A DNA stretch of 64,000 nt from Tupaia tana (taxonomy: Eukaryota; Chordata; Mammalia; Scandentia; Tupaiidae), in assembly GCA_026018925.1 (NCBI GenBank), contig JAKSZU010000027.1:2358531-2422530 (forward strand), given 5' to 3'. A program made the translations under genes and the position numbers. Below, one piece after another: positions 1 to 11,479 of this stretch. The first letter of the stretch is position 1; each line of letters begins with the position of its first letter. The notes beneath the pieces were generated by a model. The model did not search any database. It was not told the origin of the DNA and saw only the letters and a list, made by a program, of their open reading frames with translations.

Positions 1-310
1 CTTCAACAGCTATTAAAATGATAATATTTTTCTACTTTATTCTGTTAATGTGGTAATTGGCATTGATTCGTTGTTAAATGTTAAATGACCTTGCATTCTT
101 GGGATAACCTTACTTGGTCATGATGTAGAAGACTTCAAAAGGCTCATCGAAAAATGGAGTTAAAGTATGAGTTAATTTCGGTGTAGAAAGTTGGGAATGC
201 ATGGATAGTTTTTTCATCACATGCATTTCCCATGAACTTTTTGAAGACCCCTCATATTACTCCTTTTATTTCTTGGCTTTAATTTGTTAATATGTGAGGG
301 TTTCAAAAAT
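1..310 (-). mobile_element. L1 ORF2 fragment, antisense
   Basis: Bases 20-125 follow the well-known antisense L1 ORF2 text (tttattctgttaatgtggt, then ccttgcattcttgggataa and cttggtcatgatgta). The match resumes after the mariner MITE at about 257. The fragment is truncated by the window start. Confidence 0.75.
126..256. mobile_element. Non-autonomous mariner element (MITE), about 127 bp
   Basis: Imperfect inverted ends are visible: gacttcaaaaggctcatcg at the left and the complement of catgaactttttgaagacccc at the right. TA dinucleotides flank both sides, and the element interrupts the L1 text. These ends match the irritans-type mariner also present at 5.2-7.0 kb and 60.7 kb. Confidence 0.7.
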
Positions 311-522
311 CTTGTGAAAAAAAATGAAATAAAAGAAGAAATTTTAAATGTAAACTTTCTCAGCGTAAGCTCTATCGAATTCAAGACACTGTGTAAGCAA
401 GAATATCAGCAATTTTATGCATTGCTAAAACACGGCGTCCTGGGATCCCACCATGTAAACGCTATCATTTTACCGTCTTAACTGAAGAATGATGGGTACG
501 CTTTAACGTTTTTGTTTTTGTT

Positions 523-758
523 TTTAGAGAGAGATTTTTGCTATAGGGTGCATGTGCTCGCTGGAGCGATCGAGAGATAGAAGGTGAGAAATCACCCTCC
601 TGCAGGGGGCACGGCCACACAGCAATCCCTTCTCACCTGATTTTGGGCACACAAGCGCATGCACCTGGCGTGAGCTTTAAGCTGCCCTCCGGGGCTCATA
701 CAACGGGGGACTACTTGGGAGCCCCGCGACAACCATTATGCCACCTGCCAGCCCCACC
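523..758 (-). mobile_element. tRNA-derived SINE, complete, minus
   Basis: In the plus reading the tail (tttttgctatagggtgca) comes first, and the tRNA-like head (complement of ggctggcaggtggcataatgg) comes last. It is the same family as the reference copy at 4362-4611. Confidence 0.8.
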
Positions 759-759
759 T

Positions 760-2655
760 TTTAAAGATGTTTCAGACTGGGTTCTCTACTAGGGCCCCAA
801 GCACCTGTGACGGGGTAGCTGCCGGGACTTGGTGGGCCTCGGCCCATGCCCTCAGCGAGGATGGAGACGCTGGGAGCTAGGGGCCATGCCACCAGCCCAG
901 GGCCTGCCCCACTCCCAGCCCAGACAGTGAACCTGGCGGCCATGGTGTGGCGCCAGCCTCTGTGGAAGAGGAGGAGTGAGAGATAGGAGTGGGACAGCAG
1001 TGAGAGACCGGAGTCTCCTCTGGGTTCGGGCCATGACCAGCCCATTCCACAGAAAGTAAGTTCAACTTGGGCAACAGCAGCTGGCCCGGCACCCAGTGCC
1101 ACAGCGCCGTGCGGGGCAGCTCCTCATCACAAGAACTGGGTACGTCTGTGAAGGCGAGCACCTGCTGGGATGGCGGCTATGACGTCAGTGTCCCCCACGG
1201 GGTGCACTGCCGTGACCCGTGTCCCCCACGGGGCGCACTGCCGTGACGGCGTGCCCAGCAGCTCTGTGGTGCCTAGAGCACCCTGTCCCCCACTGCCTGC
1301 TGCCCAACAAGCCCCTGCTTCTGGGGTGCTCTCTCAGCCGGGAAGCCATGCCCCAGAACCTCTTCACGGCAGTTGGAGAGCTCTTTGAATTGCGTTTGGC
1401 TAAATGCAGGGCCTCATCCCAGATGAGGAAGTTGGTGCTCAAAGATTTTACCAGCTTGCCTGTTTTCCTCTCGCAGAAGGACACAGGTTCAAGCTCGCCC
1501 TTCTCTCCCGGGCAGATCTCATCCTCTTAAAGTCTTCCTTGAACGTCGGCAGATGGCAGTGATGTCCCTGGATGAGCCTTGAGCTGGTGTTTCTGGCCCG
1601 CTGAGAAGTTTGTCTATGGAGCGGAATTGTTGTGGAGAAAGTCCGCCTCTTTGTAGGGGCCGCAGGGATGTCAGAGGGAAGAAGAAAGCGATGCAGTCCA
1701 GTGGTTAGATAGCAAAGGGAGCCCCAGGTCTCTGAGTGCAAAAGTCAGGCCTAGTTAGAGAAGTTGCACTTCCGTCAACATTCTGTAGTGAGTCTTTGTT
1801 GTCTCTGTCTGCTCGGCAGCCGTCCTCCTTTCTTCTAGAAGGGGTAACTCGATTTTGCTTGGGGGATCTAATTCTCCCCCGTTGGATATCATTTTGGTAA
1901 TCTCACTAGCCAAAGTGTCTTACCCTCCTCTAGCCTCAGGGGACGCCTGTGACTGCGGCGAGGCCAAGTTCGCCTCCTAGAAGTGTGAATCTCAGACTCG
2001 ACGCTGGCAGCTCATTCATCCAGGCCTCTGTGTCCTGGAGAAACATCTCAGGATTTGCAGAGCTGCTTTGATCTCTGAGTCTCCTGAAGACTGTTCTTCG
2101 GCTGTGGCTTCTATTTTGTGACTCCCTCAAACTCTTCTAATATCTCCTTTTGATTATTTTTTTTTGTTTGGGGGTTTTCTTTTGTTCTTGTTGTTCTTGG
2201 CTTGGTTTATTCAGAATCAGCTTCTGCCTCTGGCCGCTACGAAGTCACTGGAGACAGAGTTGTTCTCCCGCTGCACACGGCTAGAAGGCTGAGCAAAAAT
2301 CTAGGAAGCCACTGTGTCCAGACACTCAGTGGGCAGTGTGGAACCGGGAGCCCTAAAGAAGGTCACGGAAGGGAGCCTTATGCTCACCCTGGCTTTCTGT
2401 CTGAAGTGCTCTTGATTGTAGGACAGGAAGGAGGATCCCAGGAGAACATGGCTGCCCTTCTGAATTGAGGAACCAGAATACAATATGTAAAGGTGGACAA
2501 GGCTGGAGTTTGTGAGGCAAATTCCCAAAGAAAAAAGCATGACATAGATACAGTGCCAGAACTCCATACGGGGACCAGTGGTGTCATTAGCTTAATCCTA
2601 AATTGTTCGGTCATCAAGCCCAACACTAAAAGGCTGGGGCAGAGCAGCAACCAAG
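760..2655. other. No gene recognised; unique-looking DNA
   Basis: Short open frames occur on both strands, but none shows a domain, splice-bounded exon or codon pattern I recognise. A 31-bp direct repeat (gtgtcccccacgggg...gccgtgac) occurs twice at 1188-1250. Confidence 0.5.
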
Positions 2656-3239
2656 AAGACACAGGCTGAACAATTCCAAAGAACTCTCATGGGATCGGGG
2701 CCATTCAAGTTTCAGAAAGCCGGAATGAGAATAGTTTGCTGAACATCCAAAACATTCATTAGTGACAATAGTGAGGTCGCACCTTAGTAGCAGAGCTAAA
2801 CTAGCCTTAGAAGAAAGCCTTCTCTAGGTCCACCACAACAAAGCTTAAAAACAAGCCAAAAAAACAAAACAAAAACAAACTAAAAAACAGATCAATAAAT
2901 AGCTTAAATGCCTGACAAAACAAAGTTCAAAGGAAAATAACAAAACCCAGGCATTCAACTGCACTGTCTACAATGTGTAGCATCCAATAAAAAATTGCTA
3001 GATATCTGAAGAAGCAAGGAAGTTGATTCTTTACCATGAAGAAAAGCGATCAATATAAGCGATCAATATAAAAACGAAATGACCTAATAGACAGACAAGA
3101 GCTTTAAGCAGCTGTTTTAAACACATTCAAAGATTTTTAAAGTACATCGGCATAGTGAGAAGTAGACGATATTTTTAAAAAGAACCAAATAAAATTTCTG
3201 GAGATGAAAAATATACCTTTATTTTATTAGTATTATTTT

Positions 3240-3478
3240 TCTTTTAGAGATTTTTGCTACAGGGAGTGTGGCACTCGCCAGAGAGTCAGAAAGTGAGAAA
3301 TCACCCCCCGGGAGCATGGCCATGTCACTATCCCTTCGCCTCCATTCTCCTCTCGGGATTTTGAGCACCCACGCACACGCGCCCGGTGTGTTTTAAGCCA
3401 CTGGGTTCAGGACTTGAACCGTGGTTGACTACGTGGGAGTCCAGTGACATAACCATTACATTATGCCATCTGCTGGTC
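3240..3478 (-). mobile_element. tRNA-derived SINE, minus
   Basis: The tail tttttgctacagggagtg is at the left, and the complement of the tRNA-like head (ggaccagcagatgg) is at 3465-3480. The head edge is included in the adjacent triplication. Confidence 0.8.
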
Positions 3479-3822
3479 CCAATACCTATGTTTTTATCTA
3501 AAGTTAATTAATCTAAGAACAGTTTGAAATACTCTAATGCAGTGTCACCCAAGAGAACTCCCCGTAATGATGGAAATGTCCTGTATCTGCTGGTCCCAAT
3601 ACCTATGTTTTTATCTAAATTTAATTAATCTAAGAACAGTTTGAAATACTCTAATGCAGTGTCACCCAAGGGAACTTTCCATAATGATGGAAACGTCCTG
3701 TATCTGCTGGTCCCAATACCTATGTTTTTATCTAAAGTTAATTAATCTAAGAACAGTTTGAAATACTCTAATGCAGTGTCACCCAAGAGAACTCTCCGTA
3801 ATGATGGAAATGTCCTGCATCT
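3473..3822 (+). repeat. 117-bp unit tandemly repeated three times
   Basis: The text tctgctggtcccaatacc starts units near 3473, 3590 and 3706. Units are about 118 and 116 bp long and nearly identical. Each contains the SINE edge, a piece of L1-like DNA and the beginning of MER5A (aatgatggaaatgtcctgta). Confidence 0.9.
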
Positions 3823-3960
3823 CTGTACCATGTCACACGGAATCCACTAGCCGCATGGATACTGGGATTGGTCAATGCATTGGGGAAATGAAGTTTTCAC
3901 AAAATTTAATTTAAATAGCCATATGTGTGGTTTCCAGTTGGACAGTGCAGCTCTGAAGTA
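3780..3960 (+). mobile_element. MER5A-like hAT-Charlie fossil
   Basis: The order aatgatggaaatgtcctg, ccactagccgcatgg, ttaatttaaatagccatatgtg and gttggacagtgcagct is the internal order of MER5A. Confidence 0.65.
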
Positions 3961-4361
3961 TCATGGGTCAAAACCCGTGGTTTCATTGGGGACTTGTCTA
4001 AACACGGGAAGGGCCTGAGGTCTGGATGCAGGAGAGGAAAGCTCTCAGATTTACTTGTACAATTAAGCAAATTCCCCAGTGCTTTCAGAAGCAGAGAATG
4101 GTACAACCCACTATAAGGCAATATTAGATGGTAATTAGAGTCCTGGTAGAAGGAGGTAAAAAAAAAAATCTAGAATAGTAGTGCCTGAAAATAATCCAAA
4201 CTTGATAAACGCTATGCAGCTACATACCCACAAAGCTCAATGAATACCAGGCAGGATAAACACAAAGAAAAGAACCTCAAGATACATCATAATCAAATTG
4301 CCTAAAACCAGAAATAAAGAGGAAAAATCTTAAAAACAGACAAGTAAAAAGACACATTATA

Positions 4362-4611
4362 GGGACCAGCAGCTAGCATAATGGCTATGTCGCTGGACTC
4401 CCATGTAGTAGCCCACAGTTCGAGTCCCAGACCCAGTGGCTTCAACTCACACCGGGCGCGTGTGTGTGCATGCCCAAGATCCCGAGAGGAGGATGGAGGA
4501 GAAGGGATTGCGGCGTGACCATCCCCCCTGGGGGGGTGATTTCTCGCTTTCTCTCTCTGTCTGTCTGGCGAGCGCACATGCCCTATAGCAAAAATCTGTC
4601 CAAAAAAAAAC
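4362..4611 (+). mobile_element. tRNA-derived SINE, full length with perfect target duplication
   Basis: The 15-bp direct repeat aaaagacacattata flanks the element at 4347-4361 and 4612-4626, fixing its length at 250 bp. The head carries pol III box A-like tagcataatgg and box B-like gttcgagtccc. The body has a Gly-tRNA-unrelated region with a C/T-rich stretch (tctctctgtctgtctgg), then ccctatagcaaaaatctgtcc and an A-rich tail. It sits inside the old L1M, so it is younger. Confidence 0.92.
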
Positions 4612-5210
4612 AAAAGACACATTATAAACAAAAAAGAGAAAGTATTACCACTGATTTCTCTTTAGAAACAATGCAACTTAGAAGAAAATGGAATAGCATC
4701 TTTAATGTATTGAATTAAAATAAACAAAAAAAATTGTCAACCAAGAGTCTGTGTCCATTGAAAATAGCCTTAAGAAATGAAAGGAGAAAAACATATTTTG
4801 CAGACAAAATATTGGAGGACTTTTTAGTAGTAAATCTGTACTATATGAAATATTAGGTCAAATTATTTGGGGGACTGAGGGGAAAACGATACCAGGTGGG
4901 AACCTAGAACTGCAGAAAAATGAGAATGGCCAAATTCATAAATGTGTGAAGAAACAGAAAAGAATTTTGCACTCTTGGGGTTTTTAAAATAATTTTTCAA
5001 GTTATCCAGAGTCAGATTCTTCTAGCATCTCAGAATCTACAGTCAAGATATGGAAACAAATAGGTATATAGTATTTTAGATACCATCTCATCTCTGAAGG
5101 GAGTAGAAGGAAATGCTAACATTTGTTAGTTATAAACAGCAAATATATTGTTAATTGTCATAGTTACCTTCAGACTCAGATTTATGATGGGTTCTTCAAA
5201 AATTTCATGG

Positions 5211-5360
5211 ATGAACCAGCAGGTGGGATGGTGGTTAAAGTGCTGGACTACAACATACCCAAATGCAGTTCAAGTCTGAAACCTGGAGGCTTGCTCTCTC
5301 TCTCTCTCTCTCTCTCATCTTTCTCTTTCTCTGGTGAGCAGACATGACCTATAGGAAATT
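5211..5360 (+). mobile_element. tRNA-derived SINE, internally shortened
   Basis: The head (aaccagcaggtgggatggtggttaaagtgctggac) passes directly to a CT-rich stretch and then cctatagg, lacking most of the middle. It lies inside the mariner. Confidence 0.75.
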
Positions 5361-5404
5361 TAAAAATATATAATAATAATAAATAACATAAAATAAATAA
5401 TTTT

Positions 5405-5652
5405 TGACCAGCAGATGGCAGAACGGTTACACTGCTGGACTTCTACATGGCCAATAATGACTCAAGTCCTGGACCTGGTGGCTTGAAACTCAAGTTGGGC
5501 TCATGTGTATGCATACCCAAAATTCCAAGAGAAGAATGGAGGAGAATGGATTGTGACATGGCCATCCTCCCTACCCCCAAGAGATTATCTCTTTCTGTCT
5601 CTCTGGCAAACGCACGTGCCCTGTAGCAAAATTCTCTCCTAAAATAAATAAA
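5405..5652 (+). mobile_element. tRNA-derived SINE, plus
   Basis: Complete head (gaccagcagatggcagaacggtta), body and tail (ccctgtagcaaaattctctcc). It directly follows the preceding copy inside the mariner. Confidence 0.82.
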
Positions 5653-5702
5653 TAATTCTTTTTTAAAAAGTTCGTGGAAAGGAAGAATTAAGGTGTAAGT
5701 TT

Positions 5703-5935
5703 GGGCTCACTCCATGGTAACAGTGGTAATGTGCTGGTCAAGTGAAGCCAGATGGCATCTGGTGACTGAATCCCTGGCCTGGTCAACCTGAAGCACACTG
5801 ACCGTGCACTGAGTGCCCCAGAACAAACAGACCAGAGGAGTGGAGGCAGGGATCGTGGCGTGACCACACCCTGTGGAGAGTGCTGTCGCTCTGTCATTCT
5901 TACATGCATGTGCACACATTTTATTGTGAATATAA
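5703..5935 (+). mobile_element. Diverged SINE-like insertion
   Basis: The order ctggtcaacctgaagc, agaggagtggaggcagggatcgtggcgtgacc resembles an older relative of the SINE family. Assignment is weak. Confidence 0.4.
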
Positions 5936-6029
5936 ATGAATACATGAAGTTTATTTTGGTGCAAAAATATTAGGTTATCTGTTGGAGCAAATAAGACTCT
6001 AACATGATGATGTGATTGTTTGATTTTAG

Positions 6030-6275
6030 TTATTTATTTTTAGCCTTTGCTATTGGGCATATGTACTTGCCAGAGAAAGAGTGGGAAAGTGAAAAGTCAC
6101 CCCCAGGGAGATGGCTGCACTGCAACCCCTTCTCCTCCATTCTCCTCTTGGGATTTTGAGCATGCATGCACATGTGCCCAGAGTGTTTTTGAAACTGCCA
6201 GGTCTAGGACTTGAGCTGCACAGTCAAAAATATGGGATCCAAACTTATTAACAACCATGTCACCTGGCTGGCCCA
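6030..6275 (-). mobile_element. tRNA-derived SINE, minus
   Basis: The tail complement (tttgctattgggcatatg) is at the left, and the head complement (ccatgtcacctggctggcccac) is at the right. Inserted in the mariner. Confidence 0.78.
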
Positions 6276-7046
6276 CAACTATTTTCTGAATTGTATTTTT
6301 CAAGGTTTCTGTAATGAAGATTGCATTGTTTTTACCATAAGTTAATTTTAAATCAAAACAGATAAGCAAAAAAAGATTAGGAAACAAAACGAAGTCCACA
6401 GCACCAAATCAGGACTGTAGGGTGGATGCCTAATGACTTCCCAGCAAGATTCTCCCAAACTTGCCCTTGCTTGATGAAAAGAACGAGCAGAAGCACTGTC
6501 ACAGGAGAGAAGCATTGTCGGTGAAGCTTTCCCAGGCATTTTTCTGCTAAAGCTCCAATGAGCTTTCTCAAAACACTCTCCCACTAAGCAGATGTAATCA
6601 TTCTTTGTCCCTCCAGAAAGTCAACAACCAAAAATGCCTTGAACATTCCAAAAAAACTGTTGCCATGACCTTTGCCCTTGATCCGTCTGAGCTAGCTTGG
6701 ACTGACGACTCCTATGTCTTGATAGTCACTGCTCTGATGGTGCTTTGTCATCAGTACTTCCTAGTAGAGCCAGGTGTCACCTCCTCTTATAATCCTTCAA
6801 AGAAAGGCTTCAGAATCTTGACTCGTCTGCTTAAAATTTCCATTGAACCCTCGGCTCTTGTCTGAGCACAACAGAAAGTTTGCTCGATTTCAATCTTTCA
6901 GTCAGAACTGTGGAGACTGAACCAATGGAGAGTTCTAGAGTATTGGCTATTATTTCTGCTATTCATCATCATTGCTCTTTAATTAGGACATGAACAAGAT
7001 CAATGTTTTCCTCACAAATTAATGTGGATGGTTGCCACTGCAGGTG

Positions 7047-8795
7047 TCATCTCCAGCCTCATCTCCAGCATCATCTCCAGCCTCATCTCCAACATCATCT
7101 CCAGCCTCATCTCCAGCCTCATCTCCAGCATCATCTCCAGCATCATCTCCAGGATCATATCCAACATCATCTCCAACCTCATCTCCAGCCTCATCTCCAA
7201 CATCATCTCCAGCCTCATCTCCAGCCTCATCTCCAGCATCATCTCCAGCATCATCTCCAACATCATCTCCAACATCATCTCCAGTCTCATCTCCAGCCTC
7301 ATCTCCAGCCTCATCTCCAGCCTCATCTCCAACATCATCTCCAACATCATCTCCAGCATCATCTCCAGCCTCATCTCCAGCATCATCTCCAGCATCATCT
7401 CCAGCATCATCTCCAACATCATCTCCAACATCATCTCCAACCTCATCTCCAACCTCATCTCCAGTCTCATCTCCAGCCTCATCTCCAGCCTCATCTCCAG
7501 CCTCATCTCCAGCATCATCTCCAACATCATCTCCAACATCATCTCCAGCCTCATCTCCAACATCATCTCCAGCATCATCTCCAGCATCATCTCCAACATC
7601 ATCTCCAACATCATCTCCAGCATCATCTCCAGCATCATCTCCAGCATCATCTCCAGCATCATCTCCAGCATCATCTCCAACATCATCTCCAACATCATCT
7701 CCAGCCTCATCCCCAGCCTCATCTCCAACATCATCTCCAACATCATCTCCAGCATCATCTCCAGCATCATCTCCAACATCATCTCCAACATCATCTCCAG
7801 TCTCATCTCCAGCCTCATCCCCAGCCTCATCTCCAGCCTCATCTCCAGCCTCATCTCCAACATCATCTCCAACATCATCTCCAGCCTCATCTCCAGCATC
7901 ATCTCCAACATCATCTCCAACATCATCTCCAGCATCATCTCCAGCCTCATCTCCAACATCATCTCCAACATCATCTCCAACATCATCTCCAACATCATCT
8001 CCAGCCTCATCTCCAACATCATCTCCAACATCATCTCCAGCATCATCTCCAACATCATCTCCAACATCATCTCCAGCATCATCTCCAGCATCATCTCCAG
8101 CATCATCTCCAGCATCATCTCCAGCATCATCTCCAGCCTCATCTCCAACATCATCTCCAACATCATCTCCAGCCTCATCCCCAGCCTCATCTCCAACATC
8201 ATCTCCAACATCATCTCCAGCATCATCTCCAGCATCATCTCCAACATCATCTCCAACCTCATCTCCAGTCTCATCTCCAGCCTCATCTCCAGCCTCATCT
8301 CCAGCCTCATCTCCAACATCATCTCCAACATCATCTCCAGCCTCATCTCCAGCATCATCTCCAACATCATCTCCAACATCATCTCCAGCATCATCTCCAG
8401 CATCATCTCCAACATCATCTCCAACATCATCTCCAGCCTCATCTCCAGCCTCATCTCCAGCCTCATCTCCAGCCTCATCTCCAACATCATCTCCAGCCTC
8501 ATCTCCAGCCTCATCTCCAACATCATCTCCAGCCTCATCTCCAACATCATCTCCAGCCTCATCTCCAGCCTCATCTCCAGCCTCATCTCCAACCTCATCT
8601 CCAACATCATCTCCAGCCTCATCTCCAACATCATCTCCAACATCATCTCCAGCCTCATCTCCAACATCATCTCCAGCCTCATCTCCAACATCATCTCCAA
8701 CATCATCTCCAACATCATCTCCAGCATCATCTCCAACATCATCTCCAACATCATCTCCAACATCATCTCCAACATCATCCTCAATATCATCTCGT
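7047..8795 (+). repeat. 12-bp satellite array, about 145 units
   Basis: Units are catcatctccag, catcatctccaa and cctcatctccag, in mixed order for 1.75 kb. As 12 is a multiple of 3 and the unit lacks stops in most frames, long open readings of simple repeats (QHHL, SSPA/SSPT, ISNI; MLEM and GDDV/GDEA on the other strand) exist in several frames at once. That is a property of the array, not evidence of a gene. Confidence 0.97.
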
Positions 8796-8879
8796 CTCTT
8801 CTTAAAATGAGTTACCCACTGTAAACTGGCAAGCACTCTGGAAAATGAAGATAAGAGATGTCAGAGTTAGAGTAGAATT

Positions 8880-10700
8880 TCTCCTGTTCTTCATGGCCGA
8901 GTAGTATTCCATAGTGTATATGTGCTATAGATTTTTACCCCATCATTGGTTTTTTGTTTTGTTTTGTTGGTGACTTGGACTAGATCAGAAGTTTTATCTT
9001 CAAGCTCGAATTTTTTTCTTCTGGATTGTCCAATCTATTATTAATACTTTCAAGAGAGATTTTGATTTCTTATACTGTATCCTTTGTTTTTAGAAAATCT
9101 GTTTGACCCTTTTTTAGGGTGTCTATCTCTTTATATAGATCTCTTGCTTCATGTCATAAAATGATTTTCCCATCTCCTGGAATTAATTATGTGTTTTCTC
9201 TTGTACCTCATTGAGTTTCATTATGATCAATATTCTGAATTCCTTTTTTGACATTTCAAGGACTTCCTGTTTGTCATCCAATATTGTTGAGTTATTGTGT
9301 TCTTGTTGGGGGGGAGATATTTCTTTGTTTTTTTTTTTTTTCTGTTTGTTTGTTTGTTTTTGTATTTCTTGTGTCTTGACAGTAATCTTTAGGCATTTGG
9401 TGGAGTACTCGCTTCTTCCTGATTTATGGAGTAGAGTCTGTAATGCCCAGAGAGCTGGCCAACTCTCAGGACCCAAATGTGGCCCTGGAGCGGGCTGTCT
9501 GGGAGGAGCTAGAAACCAGACATGCCTTTCAGAACTAAGCCAGGCTTGTGTACTGGCCTGTTCTTTCTGAGACCAGATCAGCTCACCAACCTGAACACAG
9601 ATCTGGAAGTTCATCTAGGAGGAACTGGGAAGTTTGTCCAGGAGGGACTGGAGGCAATCCTCTCTGTGAGACCCAAGGAGCAGGTCTTGGGCAGCCTGTG
9701 TGAAATGTCCAGGGTGAGGTGACTTTCCTAGATGTGGCTCAGTCAAGGCGATCTAGGAAATGCAAGAGACAGGTCCAGTCCACGTGGCCCACAGACTCTG
9801 TTGGGTCTAACTATTCTTCCCAGGGGCAGGTTGTCGCCCAGGGCAACATCACTGGCAAAGGTGGTCCAGGGAAGACAAGCAGCCAGCTGTGCCTTTCTGA
9901 TCCAAACAGGACTTATGCACCCTCCTGCGATTTCTCGGGGGCGAGCCAGTCATTCCGACCTAAATGCAGTCCTAGCAATGCAGTCCAAGAGTGGCCTGGT
10001 GGCCATCTGTGCCTTCCAAGATCCGAGCGAGATGGGTACCTCCACCTCCAGTTTCCTAGGATGAGGCAGCTTGCTGAACCTGACAGCAGCCCTGGCGAGT
10101 CTGTCCAGTAGAGACCAGAGGCAAGTCTGTCTGTGAGACCCAAGAAACAAGTTCTGTGTAGCCTGCACGAAAAGCTTGGGGACAAGGACACCCTCAGAGC
10201 CAGAATATGCCCCTATGAAGGCAATCAGGGAGAGGAGGTGTGTCTAGTCAGTGTAGCCCATGGGGTGTGTTGAACCTGTCTTCTTTCTGGGGACAGATCA
10301 GTCCCCAAGACCCAGATGTGGCCCTGGTAAAGATGATCCAGAAGGGGCCAGATGCTAGCCATGCCTTTCAGATCAAAGCATGGCTTGTGTGCCTGTCCAA
10401 TTTCTAGGGATGAGACAGCCCACCAAACCTGAGTGCAACCCTAGCAAGTTTGTCCAGGAGGGCTCTAAGCAAGCCTATCTGTGAGTCCCAACAAGCAGGT
10501 CCTTTGTGGTCTGCATGTGACACCCAGTGGTGGGGTCACTTTGAGTGACTCCGAAGTCCTGAAAGTGGCCCCAGGAAGGATGTTCAAGAGAGGCCAGAAG
10601 CAAGCCTCTATGCCTGACCTTCACCAGAAAAAAATGTATTTTTTTACTTTGTTATTTTGGTTAGGCTGCAATTGCATGTCTCCCAAATGGCTTTTGCTAT
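8880..10700 (-). mobile_element. L1 element pieces, antisense: 3' end, ORF1 start and 5' UTR
   Basis: Bases 8890-8935 are the antisense L1 3' end (ggccgagtagtattccatagtgtata). On the minus strand at 9190-9345 the reading SKKEFRILIIMKLNEVQEK resembles the L1 ORF1 start. From 9380 to 10650 several partly similar units (gaccagatcagctcaccaacctga, gtccaggagg, tctgtgagacccaagaa) look like a repeated L1 promoter region. Confidence 0.6.
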
Positions 10701-11119
10701 ATAATTCTAGGTTAAATCTTGACAACGAGGGACTCTCACGAGATTTAGAAGCTTGAAAGTGAACACCTCTGGGGATCACCATGATTAGATGTGGAGAGGG
10801 AAGTGGGAGGAGGTGAGCTGTCCAATTTGTCCTTACTCTCTCTGCTCCACTTGCGTTCCTCTTCTCAGCTGAGGACGGGTTGGTCAGCAGCAGCCGTTGG
10901 CTGATCGCCAGATGCCTGACAAAGGCACAACTTCCCATGGACCTCGCCAGCATCCTCTCTGCAGTCACACTGCAGCAGCTGAGCGAGCTTGACACCTCGA
11001 CTGGTTACTTCTAGGTTCTCCAACTTTCACCTCAATCTTCACTTCTCCAGATCCTCCACAGTAATGTAAGACGTGATTCCTGTAACTATATGCATAGTTT
11101 TAAGTGTATTTACTTTATT

Positions 11120-11305
11120 TCTTCCATGAGTGAGAGAGCGATCTCCAACAGGGTCTTCATACTGCAATCTACCCCAGCCTCAAGCGGCCCAGATTACAGG
11201 AGCACACACAAGTGCACAGCATATCCTTGGGGAGACCCCAGGAGGTGAACCGGCAACCTTTCCATCTGGTCCCGTCGCATTACCACTGCGCCCTCTTCTG
11301 TCCCT
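11120..11305 (-). mobile_element. Older SINE relative, minus
   Basis: The complement reads ggcgcagtggtaatgcgacgg near the right end, followed by a diverged body. It resembles a shorter or older subfamily. Confidence 0.45.
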
Positions 11306-11479
11306 GACTCCCGTATTGACTCCTTTACCCCCAACTCACAGTGGTTCTATTTCCCTCGTGGGACTCTGAATGAGTCCTCTGCCGTGTAACATGTGTGCAT
11401 CAGAACAACTAAAACTTTTTACCAACATAGAGAGGCTCAGACTGTAAAGCACTTAGGAGACATCATGCAAGTCGAGTTC

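Larger units (their letters stand above)
2780..5160 (+). mobile_element. Old L1M-type LINE, sense, broken by later insertions
   Basis: Stretches at 2780-3225, 4130-4361 and 4627-5150 resemble the 5' UTR/ORF1 part of ancient mammalian L1 (for example gacaagagctttaagcagctgtt, and tttagaaacaatgcaacttagaagaaaatgg). Two SINEs, a MER5A and a triplication interrupt it. No open frame remains. Confidence 0.65.
5185..7040 (-). mobile_element. Degenerate irritans-type mariner transposon with nested SINEs
   Basis: Terminal-type sequence (ttcttcaaaaatttcatgga) appears at 5190 and again after two SINEs at 5674. The sub-terminal motif tttattttggtgcaaaaa is at 5949. On the minus strand at 6345-6900 a broken transposase reading keeps HPPYSPDL, the mariner catalytic-region landmark, but frames shift repeatedly. 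It is inactive. Confidence 0.72.

Noticed and set aside
4362-4440. Possible tRNA genes at SINE heads
   Set aside because: Boxes A and B are present, but the cloverleaf is degraded and the sequence continues into a SINE body with target duplication.
7003-8836. Several 590-605-codon open frames on both strands
   Set aside because: They are one 12-bp satellite read in different frames. Five mutually overlapping frames cannot all be genes, and none has flanking splice or promoter context.
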